DNA of 64,000 bases from Corallococcus interemptor (GTDB lineage Bacteria; Myxococcota; Myxococcia; Myxococcales; Myxococcaceae): positions 1 through 64,000 of the forward strand of contig NZ_RAWM01000008.1 of assembly GCF_003668875.1 (NCBI RefSeq). Reading direction: 5' to 3'. Position 1 is the stretch's first letter, and each line of letters opens with the position of its first letter. Position numbers and translations under genes: made by a program. This document shows positions 36,791 through 47,726 of the stretch, piece after piece. The notes beneath the pieces were generated by a model that made no database searches, was not told where the DNA came from, and saw only the letters and a list, made by a program, of their open reading frames with translations.

Positions 36791-37216
36791 ATGGCCGGCG
36801 CCACGCGCACCATCACCATCAACGCTCCCGTCGAGAAGGTCTTCGACATCATCACGAACTACGACCGCTACGCGGAGTTCCTCCCGGAGGTGAAGAAGGT
36901 CTCCACCTCCCAGCGCCAGGGGAACACCGTCCAGGTGCACTACGAGGTCGATGTGGTGAAGCGCATCCGCTACACCATCCGCGTCACCGAGGAGCGCCCC
37001 AAGCGCATGTCCTGGACCTTCGTCGAGGGCGAGGTGATGAAGGACAACAAGGGCAGCTGGACGCTGGAGCCCGAGGGCGAGGGCAAGACGCGCGCGACCT
37101 ACAACGTGGAGATGGCCCTGGGCGCCCTCATCCCCAAGGCCATCATCAACACCCTCACGGAGACCCAGCTCCCCAAGATGCTGGAGGCCTTCAAGCGCCG
37201 CGCGGAAACCCCCTGA
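36791..37216 (+). CDS. START/SRPBCC-type protein (RatA/COQ10-like)
   Basis: The ATG at 36791 gives a 141-aa protein with the helix-grip fold of the polyketide cyclase/COQ10 family: NAPVEKVFDIITNYDRYAEF, then SWTFVEGEVMKDNKGSWTLE, then a long C-terminal helix (TETQLPKMLEAFKRR). Family members bind hydrophobic ligands such as quinones, or, as RatA, act on ribosomes; the role here is open. It follows glpX by 43 bp and may be co-transcribed with it. Confidence 0.7.
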   Translation: MAGATRTITINAPVEKVFDIITNYDRYAEFLPEVKKVSTSQRQGNTVQVHYEVDVVKRIRYTIRVTEERPKRMSWTFVEGEVMKDNKGSWTLEPEGEGKTRATYNVEMALGALIPKAIINTLTETQLPKMLEAFKRRAETP

Positions 37217-37635
37217 CCGTTTTCGTCGACGGCCCGCGTCACCACTGACATTTCGCGTCAGGTCTCCGCCCGCCTGCCTGTCATCCCGTACGGTCCGTGC
37301 CGTGCAAGGGAGCAGGAGGGCGGGCGGGCCCTTTTCGGCTGGAGCCGTGCCGCGCGAGGGGCGAAAGGCCACCTGAAATGAGTCGTGTTGCGGCGCGCGG
37401 CGGACGCATTAGGATCAGGCGAATTTTGAACGTCCACGGACGTCTCCCTGACATCCGTGGCACGGTCGCTCTGTCCCGGATGTCGGGAGGTGGACGAGCA
37501 GCCATGCGGAATCAGGGTGCCATCCCCAGAAAGAAACCGGGGTTCTTAATTTGCATCAAAGAGATGTGGAAGTGGTAAGGCGGCGGGACGGCGGGCGTAC
37601 ATCGGGGTACGTAGGCTGAGGGAGAAACCGAACCC
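37217..37635. other. 419-bp intergenic region with inverted repeats
   Basis: No convincing gene is present. Two structures can be seen: a 7-bp stem CCACGGA/TCCGTGG (37434-37440 and 37454-37460), and an 8-bp inverted repeat GACATCCG/CGGATGTC (37450-37457 and 37477-37484). They overlap and lie about 150-200 bp before the 59-aa gene. A less GC-rich patch (about 37535-37560) could hold its promoter. Confidence 0.4.
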
Positions 37636-37815
37636 ATGCTCGACGCGTTCATCATTGAAGAGATCAAGCGCCGCGAGCGGCTCCGCCGCGAGGATTACGA
37701 GCGGCCGGTGGTGGAGCTCCCACTGCCTGCACCCGATGACCGTCCCCACCGGAGGACGGACACCGAGGAAGAGAAGCCGTCACGAGGCGTCGTCGTCATC
37801 GACCTGCTCGGGTAG
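37636..37815 (+). CDS. Small charged protein, 59 aa
   Basis: The short frame starts ATG 37636 and stops TAG 37813. GGAG lies about 11 nt upstream. The protein begins with an amphipathic, highly charged helix (MLDAFIIEEIKRRERLRRED), continues with a Pro-rich segment (ERPVVELPLPAPDD) and ends in a strand-like RGVVVIDLLG. I do not know a named family. The codon pattern is strongly GC at third positions, like real genes here. A strong hairpin follows, so it is probably a stand-alone transcription unit. Confidence 0.7.
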   Translation: MLDAFIIEEIKRRERLRREDYERPVVELPLPAPDDRPHRRTDTEEEKPSRGVVVIDLLG

Positions 37816-37830
37816 ATGACCCCATCCCAC

Positions 37831-37904
37831 CCGTGGCCCTCTGGCCACGGCGTGTCCCGGAGCCCGCGGACGGGCTGTCCCTCACCGGACAGCCCCCGCG
37901 GGCT
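37831..37904. terminator. Two consecutive hairpins between convergent genes
   Basis: CCGTGGCC CTCT GGCCACGG (37831-37850) is a perfect 8-bp stem. A second, longer imperfect stem follows (37861-37879 with 37888-37904; arms AGCCCGCGG...GGCTGTC). There is no T-run. The position, between the stop of the 59-aa gene and that of the convergent gene at 37925, fits bidirectional termination. Confidence 0.55.
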
Positions 37905-37924
37905 TCGCGCTTGCGGGGTTTCCA

Positions 37925-39028
37925 CTAGGCCGGCGCCAGCAGCAGCAGGTGCCGGGGGTGGTAGACCTCCCACAGCACCGTCCCCTTCTGGAGGGGGTTG
38001 TAGGGCTGGAGGGCCAGGAGGACCTTCTGGCGCCACTCCTCCGGCAGCGCCCCCTCGCCGTGGAAGGCGCCCACCAGCGCGCCGGTGACGGAGGCGTGGA
38101 TCTCCGTGTCGCCGCCCCGGTGGATGACGTCCAGCAACGCGGCCTCCGCCGTGGGGACGTGGAGCAGCTCCCAGAAGGCCAGCCGGAACGCGGCACGCAC
38201 CGCGTTGTTGCCGGGCCGGTGCATGTGCAGCTCCGGACCGTAGAGCTGCGGGTCGTCCTTCGCGGCCAGGGCCAGGTCCTCGCGCAGCAGGGCCGCGGCC
38301 TGGGAGACCTCCTGGACGTAGTCCTTCTCCTGCTTGCCCAGGGCGGCGGCCGCCAGGGAGATGCCCACCTCCGCGGCCGGCAGCAGGTCCTCGGCCTTGA
38401 GGTCCGGCCCGCCCGTCATCGCCTTGGCGATGGCGGCGCACAGCCCCGCGCCGGCCAGCTGGCTGCGCGGGTCGAAGTGCGTGAGGGCGGTGTCCTCCAG
38501 CGCCGCCTTCGCCAGGGCGAAGGAGTCCCTGGCCAGGTGGATGCCCAGGGGCACCACGCGGGGCAGGGCGCCCGCGGGGGCCGGGCGCCGGAAGTTCTTC
38601 TGCCAGACGCGCTTGCCGGCGTCCTTCACCTGGGGCGGCAGGCTGGAGTCACACTCCTGGAACAGCTCCTTCATGTGTTCGCTGACGGAGATGGCGTGCG
38701 GCTGCCAGGCCCGGTAGCGCTTGAGCGCGTCGCCCGCGTCGTAGCGCTTCAGGTCGCGCAGGCTCAGGGCCAGCGCCACCGCCAGCTGTGTGGGCTCCGT
38801 CACCTGTCCCTTGCGCAGGTCGTGCGGACCGCCCCCGTGCATGCCCTGGTAGGGCCCCTCGGCGAGCTGGGGGAAGGCCGGCGCGTAGAAGGGCCTCCCC
38901 GCGGTGGGAACGGCCAGGGCGTTGCCAATGGCGAGGCCCAGGAGGGCACCCCGGGCACGCTGACCGGGCAGCGGGTCGGGCCCCGTGGCGCGGCGCTTGG
39001 GAGGAGGAGGCATTCGGCGGCTGGACAC
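37925..39028 (-). CDS. ADP-ribosylglycohydrolase-family protein with altered metal site
   Basis: The 367-aa protein has the all-helical ARH/DraG fold signatures: GALLGLAIGNALAVPTAG (about residues 27-44) and RGGDTEIHASVTGALVGAFH near residue 300. Active enzymes usually read GDA in the first motif and GGDTDT in the second. Here the first Asp is Asn, and the second motif has Glu-Ile in place of Asp-Thr. Magnesium binding is therefore doubtful, and the protein may have another function. It is divergent from eno. Confidence 0.65.
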   Translation of the reverse strand: MSSRRMPPPPKRRATGPDPLPGQRARGALLGLAIGNALAVPTAGRPFYAPAFPQLAEGPYQGMHGGGPHDLRKGQVTEPTQLAVALALSLRDLKRYDAGDALKRYRAWQPHAISVSEHMKELFQECDSSLPPQVKDAGKRVWQKNFRRPAPAGALPRVVPLGIHLARDSFALAKAALEDTALTHFDPRSQLAGAGLCAAIAKAMTGGPDLKAEDLLPAAEVGISLAAAALGKQEKDYVQEVSQAAALLREDLALAAKDDPQLYGPELHMHRPGNNAVRAAFRLAFWELLHVPTAEAALLDVIHRGGDTEIHASVTGALVGAFHGEGALPEEWRQKVLLALQPYNPLQKGTVLWEVYHPRHLLLLAPA

Positions 39029-39081
39029 TGTAGCAGGCGGCCGGTGCGAGCGTGCTTGCCCGTTCCGGCCGTGCCTCGTAG

Positions 39082-41186
<2,105 letters not shown>

Positions 41187-41188
41187 GG

Positions 41189-42115
41189 TTGGGGCCGGGC
41201 GGCTCCAGCCGAGCGGGCAGGGCGCTCTGGGTGTTGCTCGCGGCCGCGCTGTTGGGCGGCTGCGCCAGCACCCAGGCCGCTTCCTCCTCGCAGCTGGGCA
41301 CGGCCGGTGTCAGGCCCGAGTCCACGAGCAACGGCAAGCCGCTGTCCTTCGCGCTGAGGCCCACGCACGAGGAGCCGGAGCTGGTGGCGGTGCGCCACCG
41401 CGTGGCGGCGGGCGAGACGATGTACCGCATCGCCAAGACGTACGGCATCACGGTGGAGGAGCTGGCGCAGGCCAACGGCATCAAGGATCCGCGCGAGCTG
41501 GCGGTGGGCCAGGACCTGCTGATTCCGGGCAGTGAGCCGCCGAAGTACGGCGACCCGGGGCCGCTGTCCGACGAGGAGCCGGAGCTGGTGCTCTCCAAGC
41601 CGGGGCAGGCGCCGGTGTCCACGCCGCGCCGCTCGGTGCCCGCGGTGTCGCGCCGGGAGGATCCGCCCCGGGCGCGCGTGGTGTCGGGGCGTCCGGGCGC
41701 GCCGTCGCGTCCGAGGCTCGCGACGCAGGGGATGCTCGACTGGCCGTTGAGGGGCGTGCTGTATGGCCGCTTCGGCAAGAAGGGCAAGGAGCCGCACGAC
41801 GGCATCGACCTGGCGGCGCCGGCGGGCACGCCCATCAAGACGGCGCAGGAGGGCACGGTCCTCTACGCGGGCGAGCAGAAGGGCTACGGCCTCATCGTCA
41901 TCGTCGAGCACGCGTCGCCGCTGATTACGCTCTACGCGCACAACCGCGACCTGCGCGTGAAGACGGGGCAGAAGGTCCGGCGAGGGCAGGTCATCGCCAC
42001 GGTGGGTGAGTCCGGCCGCACGTCCGGCCCCCACGTGCACTTCGAGGTGCGCGTGGACGGCAAGCCCGCGGATCCGCTGGAGTACCTGGGCGTGATGCCG
42101 TCCGCGAACGACTAG
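41189..42115 (+). CDS. nlpD: NlpD-like LysM/M23 lipoprotein
   Basis: It starts at TTG 2 bp after surE. The lipobox ALLGGC (Cys near residue 25) is followed by a LysM domain (about 65-110; HRVAAGETMYRIAKTYGIT). A Pro/Arg-rich linker leads to a C-terminal M23 peptidase domain (about 185-300) with zinc residues in HDGIDLAAP and GPHVHFEV. Unlike E. coli NlpD, which has lost them, the zinc ligands appear intact, so it may cut peptidoglycan itself. It lies in the outer membrane or periplasm. Its end overlaps that of the convergent gene by 4 bp. Confidence 0.82.
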   Translation: MGPGGSSRAGRALWVLLAAALLGGCASTQAASSSQLGTAGVRPESTSNGKPLSFALRPTHEEPELVAVRHRVAAGETMYRIAKTYGITVEELAQANGIKDPRELAVGQDLLIPGSEPPKYGDPGPLSDEEPELVLSKPGQAPVSTPRRSVPAVSRREDPPRARVVSGRPGAPSRPRLATQGMLDWPLRGVLYGRFGKKGKEPHDGIDLAAPAGTPIKTAQEGTVLYAGEQKGYGLIVIVEHASPLITLYAHNRDLRVKTGQKVRRGQVIATVGESGRTSGPHVHFEVRVDGKPADPLEYLGVMPSAND

Positions 42116-43122
42116 GTCGCTTCGGGAGCAGGAAGTGTTGCGCGGGGCGGATAGCATCCGGCGTGACGGGCACGCTCGCGCACCAGGGCGAGGATGTTCT
42201 CGCAGGTGGGCATGGGCTTGCCGGTGAGGTGTCCCAGCTCCACGACCGCGCCCAGCAGCGCGTCGATCTCCATCGGGCGACCGCGCTCCAGGTCCTGGAG
42301 CATGGATGTCTTGTGCGCGCCGACCTGGGCCGCGCCCTGGATGCGCTGATCCACGTCGATGAGGAAGCGCGTCCCCAGCGTCTCCGCCACCGCCTGCGCC
42401 TCCAGCATCATCGTGCGCGCCACCGCGCGCAGGTCCGGCTGACGGCTGAGCACGTCGAGCGTCGCGCCGGTGAGCGCCGACAGCGGGTTGAAGGCGAGGT
42501 TGCCCCAGAGCTTCACCCAGATTTCATCGCGGATGCGGGGGCGCACGGGCGACTTGAGCCCGGCCTTCATCATGAGCTGTGACAGCGCCTGGATGCGCGG
42601 GCTCTTGCTGCCGTCGGGTTCGCCCAGCGTCACGCGGTCGTTGTACGTGTGCACGATGACGCCGGGGGACACGACCTCCGCGGCCGGATACACCACGGTG
42701 GCGATGACGCGCTCGGGAGGCAGCGTGCGCAGGAGCACGCCGCCGGGGTCCACGCTCTCGATGTGGCGGCCCGCGTACGGGCCTTCGAGTCCGTGGAAGT
42801 ACCAGTAGGGCACGCCGTTGATGCCGGTGACGAGCGCCGTCTCCGGGCCCAGCAGGCGGGCAATCTGCGGCGCCGCGGCGGGCAGGGCGTGGGCCTTGAG
42901 CGTGAGGAAGACGTAGTCCTGCGGGCCCGCGTCGTCGGGCGAGTCCGTGCAATGCGGGCGCACCGTCACCGTCTCGCCGCCGCTGGTGAGCGTGACGCCG
43001 TGAGTGCGCATCGCGTCCAGGTGGGCGCCTCGCGCGATGAAGGTCACGTCCGCGCCGGCCTGGAGCAGCTTGACGCCCAGAAACCCGCCGATGGCTCCCG
43101 CGCCGAAGATGGCGATCCTCAT
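42112..43122 (-). CDS. 2-dehydropantoate 2-reductase-like oxidoreductase
   Basis: The 336-aa protein has an N-terminal NAD(P)-binding motif (MRIAIFGAGAIGGFLGVKLL), the KAHAL motif and the C-terminal PanE helical domain (RDEIWVKLWGNLAFNPLSAL, with the conserved Lys). PanE reduces ketopantoate in pantothenate synthesis. Operon coupling to an acyl-CoA ligase (4-bp overlap ATGA) leaves open a different 2-oxo-acid substrate. It has no signal peptide. Confidence 0.8.
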   Translation of the reverse strand: MRIAIFGAGAIGGFLGVKLLQAGADVTFIARGAHLDAMRTHGVTLTSGGETVTVRPHCTDSPDDAGPQDYVFLTLKAHALPAAAPQIARLLGPETALVTGINGVPYWYFHGLEGPYAGRHIESVDPGGVLLRTLPPERVIATVVYPAAEVVSPGVIVHTYNDRVTLGEPDGSKSPRIQALSQLMMKAGLKSPVRPRIRDEIWVKLWGNLAFNPLSALTGATLDVLSRQPDLRAVARTMMLEAQAVAETLGTRFLIDVDQRIQGAAQVGAHKTSMLQDLERGRPMEIDALLGAVVELGHLTGKPMPTCENILALVRERARHAGCYPPRATLPAPEAT

Positions 43123-44660
43123 GACGTGAGCCCCAGCCGCTCCGCGAGCCCGATGCGCTGCACCTTGCCAGTGGGCCCCTTGGGCAGCTCCGTGAGGAAG
43201 ACGATGCGGCGGGGCACCTTGAAGTCCGCCACGCGTGACGCCACGAAGTCGCGCAGCTCGCGCTCGGTGGGGGTGTGGCCTTCGCGCGGGACGACGGCGG
43301 CGGCCACGTCCTCGCCGAGCTTGGGGTGGGGCAGGGCGAACGTCACGGCCTGCTGCACGGCGGGATGCTCCAGCAACACGGTGTCCACCTCCAGCGGGCT
43401 CACCTTCTCCCCGCCGCGATTGATCAGCTCCTTCAACCGCCCGGTGAGCCGCAGGTAGCCCTGCGCGTCGAGCGTGCCCTGGTCACCCGTGCGGAACCAC
43501 CCGTGCGTGAAGGCGCGCGCGTTGGCGTCGGGGTTGTTCACGTAGCCGGACATGACGTTGGGGCCCCGGATGACCACTTCACCCAGCGCCCCCGGAGGCA
43601 GCAGCGTGCCCGCGTCGTCCATGATGGCGACCTCCGGCCCGGCGGCCAGCCCCACCGAGCCCGCGTACCGGGGACGCGGCGGCAGCGGGTTGGAGGCCAT
43701 CTGGTGCGCGGCCTCCGTCATGCCGTAGCTCTCGATGACGGGCACGCCGAAGACGCGCTCCAGCTCCTCCATCACCTGCGGCGGCAGCGACGCGGACGAG
43801 GACCGGATGAAGCGCAGGCGGTGGTCCTTCAGGCTGTCCGCGTTGCGCCGGGCGCGCTCCAGCAGCGCCTGATGCATGGTGGGGACGGCCGTGTACCAGG
43901 TGGGCCGGACCTCCTCGAACCAGGAGAAGAAGCGCAGGGCGTTGAAGCCGGGCGTGCACACCACCCGGCCCCCAGCGCCCAGGCTGGACAGCACCGCCGC
44001 CACGAGCCCGTGGATGTGGAACAGCGGCATGATGTTGAGGCACGCATCCGTGGGGCCCAGGCCCAGCTGCGCGCCGATGTGCCGTGCGGAGGCGCGGAGG
44101 TTCGCGTGCGTCAGCGGCACCTGCTTGGGCCGCGCCGTCGTGCCCGACGTGTGCAGCACCAGCGCGACGTCGTCAGGGTTCGCGAGGCCAGGACGGCGCC
44201 CCGCTCCGGACATCGGCTGCGCGGCCTGGAGCGTGAAGTGTCCGGCGGGTCCGTCCAGCGTCGGACGCAATTCGATGAGCGGGATGCCGCGTGCACGCGC
44301 GACCTCGCGGGCCGGCTCCTGTGTTCCTTCGAGCACGACGAGCGCACGGGCCTGGAGGTCGTCCAGGTAGAACGTCAGCTCGTCCGCGCGATAGGACGGA
44401 TTGAGCGGCGCGGTCGTCGCGGCGCTGGCCACGGCGAGGAAGGCCGCCGCCATCTCCGGCCCGTTGGGCAGCACCAGCGCGACGCGGTCTCCCTGGCCCA
44501 GGCCCCATGCGTTCAGCTGCTCGCGGACCTGCGCGGTGAGCTCCCGCAGCGCGCCGTAGCTCATGCCCTGCCTGCCGGGCGCACCGAGCGCTGCGTCCTC
44601 CGTCCGTCCGGCTGCGAGCAGCGCTTCGAGGGTGTCCTTGCGCTCCATGCCAGGCTCCAC
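43119..44660 (-). CDS. AMP-dependent acyl-CoA synthetase (AAE3/oxalyl-CoA-like)
   Basis: The 513-aa enzyme has the adenylating signature LHTSGTTARPKQVPLTH (about residue 175), a core ESYGMTEAAHQM (about 320), the TGD motif WFRTGDQG and the C-terminal catalytic Lys in LPKGPTGKVQR. It activates a carboxylic acid to its CoA ester. Sequence style is nearest to small or dicarboxylic-acid ligases such as the plant and fungal oxalyl-CoA synthetases, but specificity is uncertain. The start may be MEPGM or, four residues later, MERKD. It is followed by the PanE-like gene in one operon. Confidence 0.8.
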   Translation of the reverse strand: MEPGMERKDTLEALLAAGRTEDAALGAPGRQGMSYGALRELTAQVREQLNAWGLGQGDRVALVLPNGPEMAAAFLAVASAATTAPLNPSYRADELTFYLDDLQARALVVLEGTQEPAREVARARGIPLIELRPTLDGPAGHFTLQAAQPMSGAGRRPGLANPDDVALVLHTSGTTARPKQVPLTHANLRASARHIGAQLGLGPTDACLNIMPLFHIHGLVAAVLSSLGAGGRVVCTPGFNALRFFSWFEEVRPTWYTAVPTMHQALLERARRNADSLKDHRLRFIRSSSASLPPQVMEELERVFGVPVIESYGMTEAAHQMASNPLPPRPRYAGSVGLAAGPEVAIMDDAGTLLPPGALGEVVIRGPNVMSGYVNNPDANARAFTHGWFRTGDQGTLDAQGYLRLTGRLKELINRGGEKVSPLEVDTVLLEHPAVQQAVTFALPHPKLGEDVAAAVVPREGHTPTERELRDFVASRVADFKVPRRIVFLTELPKGPTGKVQRIGLAERLGLTS

Positions 44661-44720
44661 GTCCCACCTCCCCGGGCTTGTTTCCGAATGCTGCTATATC
44701 GGCCCGCCGGGAGGCACACC

Positions 44721-45503
44721 ATGTCGCGGAAAGTGGCGCTCATCACCGGTGCATCCGTGGGGCTCGGGGCTCAGTTCGCGGAGCAGTTCGCGAAGGACGG
44801 GCACGACGTCATCCTCGTGGCGCGCGGCGTGGCGAAGCTGGAGGAGCTGGCCCGGAAGCTGGAGCAGGCGCATGGCGTGAAGGCTCATGTGCTGCCCGCG
44901 GACCTGGGGCAGCCCTCCGCGCCAGAGCAGCTCTTCGCGCGCGTGCGGGAGCTGGGGCTCGCGGTGGACTTCCTCGTCAACAACGCGGGGTTTGGTTCCG
45001 CCGGGCCGTTCCTGGAGCAGGACATCGCGAAAGAGGCGGAGATGGTGGAGGTCAACTGCACCGCGCTCCTGAAGCTCACGCACCTGTTCGCGCGCCCCAT
45101 GCGCGAGCGCAAAGCGGGGCGCATCCTCAACATCGCGTCCACCGCGGGCTTCCAGCCGGGGCCGTACATGGCCACGTACTACGCGACGAAGGCGTTCGTG
45201 CTGTCCTTCACGGAGGCGCTCGCGGTCGAACTGGAGGGCACGGGCGTGACGGTGACCTGCCACTGCCCCGGCGCCACGAGGACGGAGTTCGCCAATCGCG
45301 CGGGCAACGCGGAGTCGCGCCTCTTCAATCGGCCAGGCGTGGCGGAGGCGCCCGAGGTCGCGGGCCATGCCTACGCGGCCATGATGAAGGGGCGGGTGGT
45401 GGCCATCCCTGGCGTGCTCAACTGGCTGGCTGCCTTCTCGGTGCGGTTCAGCCCCCGGGTCGTGGTGCGCTCCATCGCGGCGAAGCTCAACCAGCAGGGC
45501 TGA
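44721..45503 (+). CDS. Short-chain dehydrogenase/reductase
   Basis: The ATG at 44721 with GGGAGG 6 nt upstream gives a classical 260-aa SDR: cofactor motif TGASVGLG (about residue 9), NNAG (about 90), and the Ser...Tyr-x-x-x-Lys active site in NIASTAGFQPGPYMATYYATK. Arg36-type residues (LVARG) favour NADPH. The substrate is unknown. The open extension upstream overlaps the divergent ligase and is not coding. Confidence 0.85.
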   Translation: MSRKVALITGASVGLGAQFAEQFAKDGHDVILVARGVAKLEELARKLEQAHGVKAHVLPADLGQPSAPEQLFARVRELGLAVDFLVNNAGFGSAGPFLEQDIAKEAEMVEVNCTALLKLTHLFARPMRERKAGRILNIASTAGFQPGPYMATYYATKAFVLSFTEALAVELEGTGVTVTCHCPGATRTEFANRAGNAESRLFNRPGVAEAPEVAGHAYAAMMKGRVVAIPGVLNWLAAFSVRFSPRVVVRSIAAKLNQQG

Positions 45504-45532
45504 GCGGGCGGGGAAAGGGTAGAGTGTGGGCC

Positions 45533-46564
45533 GTGTCACGCCTCCCCCGGCTCTTCATCTCCTGCCTCGTCCTCCTGGCATCGCCTGTCCTCGCGCAGGA
45601 GGGGACGGACGTCCCCGCGCCGTCCACGGTGGCGGTGCTGCCCCTGCAGTCCAACGCGGCGGCGAAGGACGCCGCGACGGGCATCACGGCGCTCATCGCG
45701 AGCCGGCTCGCGGAGTCGCCCCGGCTGCGCGTGCTGTCCCAGCGCGAGGTGCAATCGAAGGTCGACGCCGAGCGCCAGCGGGAGCTCGTGGGCAGCACGT
45801 CGTGTGAGGAAGCGGACTGCCTCCAGGCGCTGACCTCCCTCACGGGGGCGCGCTACATCCTCATGGGCCGTCTGGACCGGTTCGGGAGCCAGTACCTCCT
45901 CTCCGCGAGCCTGATGGACACGCGCGAGGGCCGCAGCATCGGCCGGCCGCGCGCGGAGGCCTCGGATGACGGCGAGCTGGTGCGCACGGTGGTCGCCGTG
46001 TCCGACGAGCTGAGTGTGGCGCTGGAGTCCCCGGGTGAAACCGTCACGGCCCGGCCGCTGCTGGGCGGCGCGGTCATGTCGTCGCCGGGCGGTGGGCTGA
46101 CGCTGGGGTTGCGCTTCAACAACAGCTTCATCGACAAGCTGTCCTCGTTGAACCCCGGCCTGGACCTGGAGATGGGCTACTGGTTCCACCCGGAATGGCA
46201 GGGCTTCCTCCAGGTGGGCTTCACCTGGGTGCACGCGGGCGGCGACGTCGAGGGCGAGCTCAACGTGCTGCCCAGCATCGTGGGCGCGCGGCACTATCAC
46301 CGCCTGGAGAAGGACCTGCGGCCGTACTGGGGCTTCGGCCTGGGCGTGCAGCTGTCCTTTGGCGACTACGGCATCTTCCAGAACACAGGCCCGCTGCCGT
46401 CCGTGGTGGGCTTCGTGGGGTTGGAGTACCTGCTGGCGGGCCACGTGGGCTTCCAGCTGGAGCTGGGAACGAACATCGCGCAGGCGGTGCTGGGGCTCGC
46501 GGAAGACGGCGCGGGCGACGGCCTCAACTTCGATGTCAACGCCGGCATCGCGTACCACTTCTGA
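45533..46564 (+). CDS. Outer-membrane-type protein with CsgG/TolB-N-like N-domain
   Basis: The GTG at 45533 (or 45524) gives a signal peptide (SRLPRLFISCLVLLASPVLA). The mature 324 residues begin with a domain like those of CsgG/FlgO-type proteins (TVAVLPLQSNAAAKDAATGI, then RYILMGRLDRFGSQYLLSAS). An 8- or 10-stranded beta-barrel-like C-terminus follows (about 180-343), ending in GIAYHF with the terminal Phe typical of outer-membrane barrels. No function is known. It lies 18 bp upstream of the TPR lipoprotein gene. Confidence 0.65.
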   Translation: MSRLPRLFISCLVLLASPVLAQEGTDVPAPSTVAVLPLQSNAAAKDAATGITALIASRLAESPRLRVLSQREVQSKVDAERQRELVGSTSCEEADCLQALTSLTGARYILMGRLDRFGSQYLLSASLMDTREGRSIGRPRAEASDDGELVRTVVAVSDELSVALESPGETVTARPLLGGAVMSSPGGGLTLGLRFNNSFIDKLSSLNPGLDLEMGYWFHPEWQGFLQVGFTWVHAGGDVEGELNVLPSIVGARHYHRLEKDLRPYWGFGLGVQLSFGDYGIFQNTGPLPSVVGFVGLEYLLAGHVGFQLELGTNIAQAVLGLAEDGAGDGLNFDVNAGIAYHF

Positions 46565-46581
46565 GTCTTCCGGAGCCTCTC

Positions 46582-47724
46582 ATGTCCTCGCGTCTGCGCG
46601 CCCTTCCGCTCCTTGCCCTGCTGGCCTCCGGGGCCTGTACTGAAACGCCGAAGCTGGATCCGAAGGACCAGGCGGAAGGGCTCTACCTCCAGGCCAACTC
46701 CGAGTACCTCAAGGGCAACTTCGACGCCGCGCTCAAGTCCTTCGACGAGATGAAGGCCCTGACGCCGGCAGACCCGCGCCTGCCCGCCGCGAGGGGCGAG
46801 GTGCTGCTGTCGATGAGCCGGCTGGAGGAGGCCGAGAAGGAGTTCGCGGCCGCGCTGCGCTTGGACCCGAAGCGCTCCACGAACTGGAGCCGGCTGGGCT
46901 TCATCCAGGCGCAGCTGGGCAAGAAGGACGAGGCACGGCAGTCGCTGCAGAAGGCGCTGGCGCTGCATCCGAAGGACTTCAACGCGCTGGAGCAGCTGGG
47001 CGAACTGGCCGAGGAGCGCGGCGACCACGACGAGGCGGTGCGCGACTTCACGCAGGCGGCGGAGGCCGCGCCGGACGCGTCGAAGTCCGACCTGCTGGTG
47101 CGGGCGGTGGACGTGCTGACGAAGCAGGGACGGCAGGACGAGGTGGCCGGTCTGTTGCGCAAGGTGACGGGGCAGGGTGTGCGGACGCCGGAGGTGCTGA
47201 CGGCGCTGGGAGACGCTGAGGTGCGCGCGGGCCGGTTGCCGGAAGCAGCGGCGGCGTATGAAGAGGCCGCGAAGAAGTCGCCGAAGGACCCGACGCTGTG
47301 GGAGCTGGTGGCGGAGATCCAGCTCAAGCTGGGCAAGCGCGAGGAAGCGCTGAAGGCCTATGGCGAATCGCTGAAGGTGAAGGACCGCGCCGTCGTGCAC
47401 GTGGCGATCGCGAAGGCACACCTGGCGGTGGACGACCGGGCGGCGGCGGAGGCGGAGCTGCAGAAGGCCCTGGACACGGTGTCGGGGGCGGACGTGAGCG
47501 AGATGCAGGAGCTCGCGGACCTGCTCTCCGCGATGGGGCGCAAGCAGGACGCCCTGCGCATTCTGACGAGCCTGGGCGCGGAGCCGGGGCACGCGAAGAA
47601 CGTGGACCTGCAGCTGTCCACCGCGAGGCTCGCGCGTGACTTGAAGGACACGGCGACCGTGCAGGCCGCCTGTGCCCGCGTGGCCTCGGCGGCAGCGGAT
47701 GGTGGCGTGGTGAAGTGCCCGTAG
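46582..47724 (+). CDS. TPR-repeat lipoprotein
   Basis: The ATG at 46582 gives a lipoprotein signal ending in LASGAC. The 380-aa protein is almost wholly TPR repeats (for example GLYLQANSEYLKGNFDAALK and STNWSRLGFIQAQLGKKDEA), predicted as a scaffold at the inner face of the outer membrane. It is the middle gene of a run with the barrel protein upstream and the AHH toxin gene 2 bp downstream; whether it assists toxin export is unknown. Confidence 0.75.
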   Translation: MSSRLRALPLLALLASGACTETPKLDPKDQAEGLYLQANSEYLKGNFDAALKSFDEMKALTPADPRLPAARGEVLLSMSRLEEAEKEFAAALRLDPKRSTNWSRLGFIQAQLGKKDEARQSLQKALALHPKDFNALEQLGELAEERGDHDEAVRDFTQAAEAAPDASKSDLLVRAVDVLTKQGRQDEVAGLLRKVTGQGVRTPEVLTALGDAEVRAGRLPEAAAAYEEAAKKSPKDPTLWELVAEIQLKLGKREEALKAYGESLKVKDRAVVHVAIAKAHLAVDDRAAAEAELQKALDTVSGADVSEMQELADLLSAMGRKQDALRILTSLGAEPGHAKNVDLQLSTARLARDLKDTATVQAACARVASAAADGGVVKCP

Positions 47725-47726
47725 GT

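Noticed and set aside
37458..37475. Sigma-54 promoter (TGGCACG)
   Set aside because: The -24-like TGGCACG is present but the -12 TTGC is absent at the right spacing.
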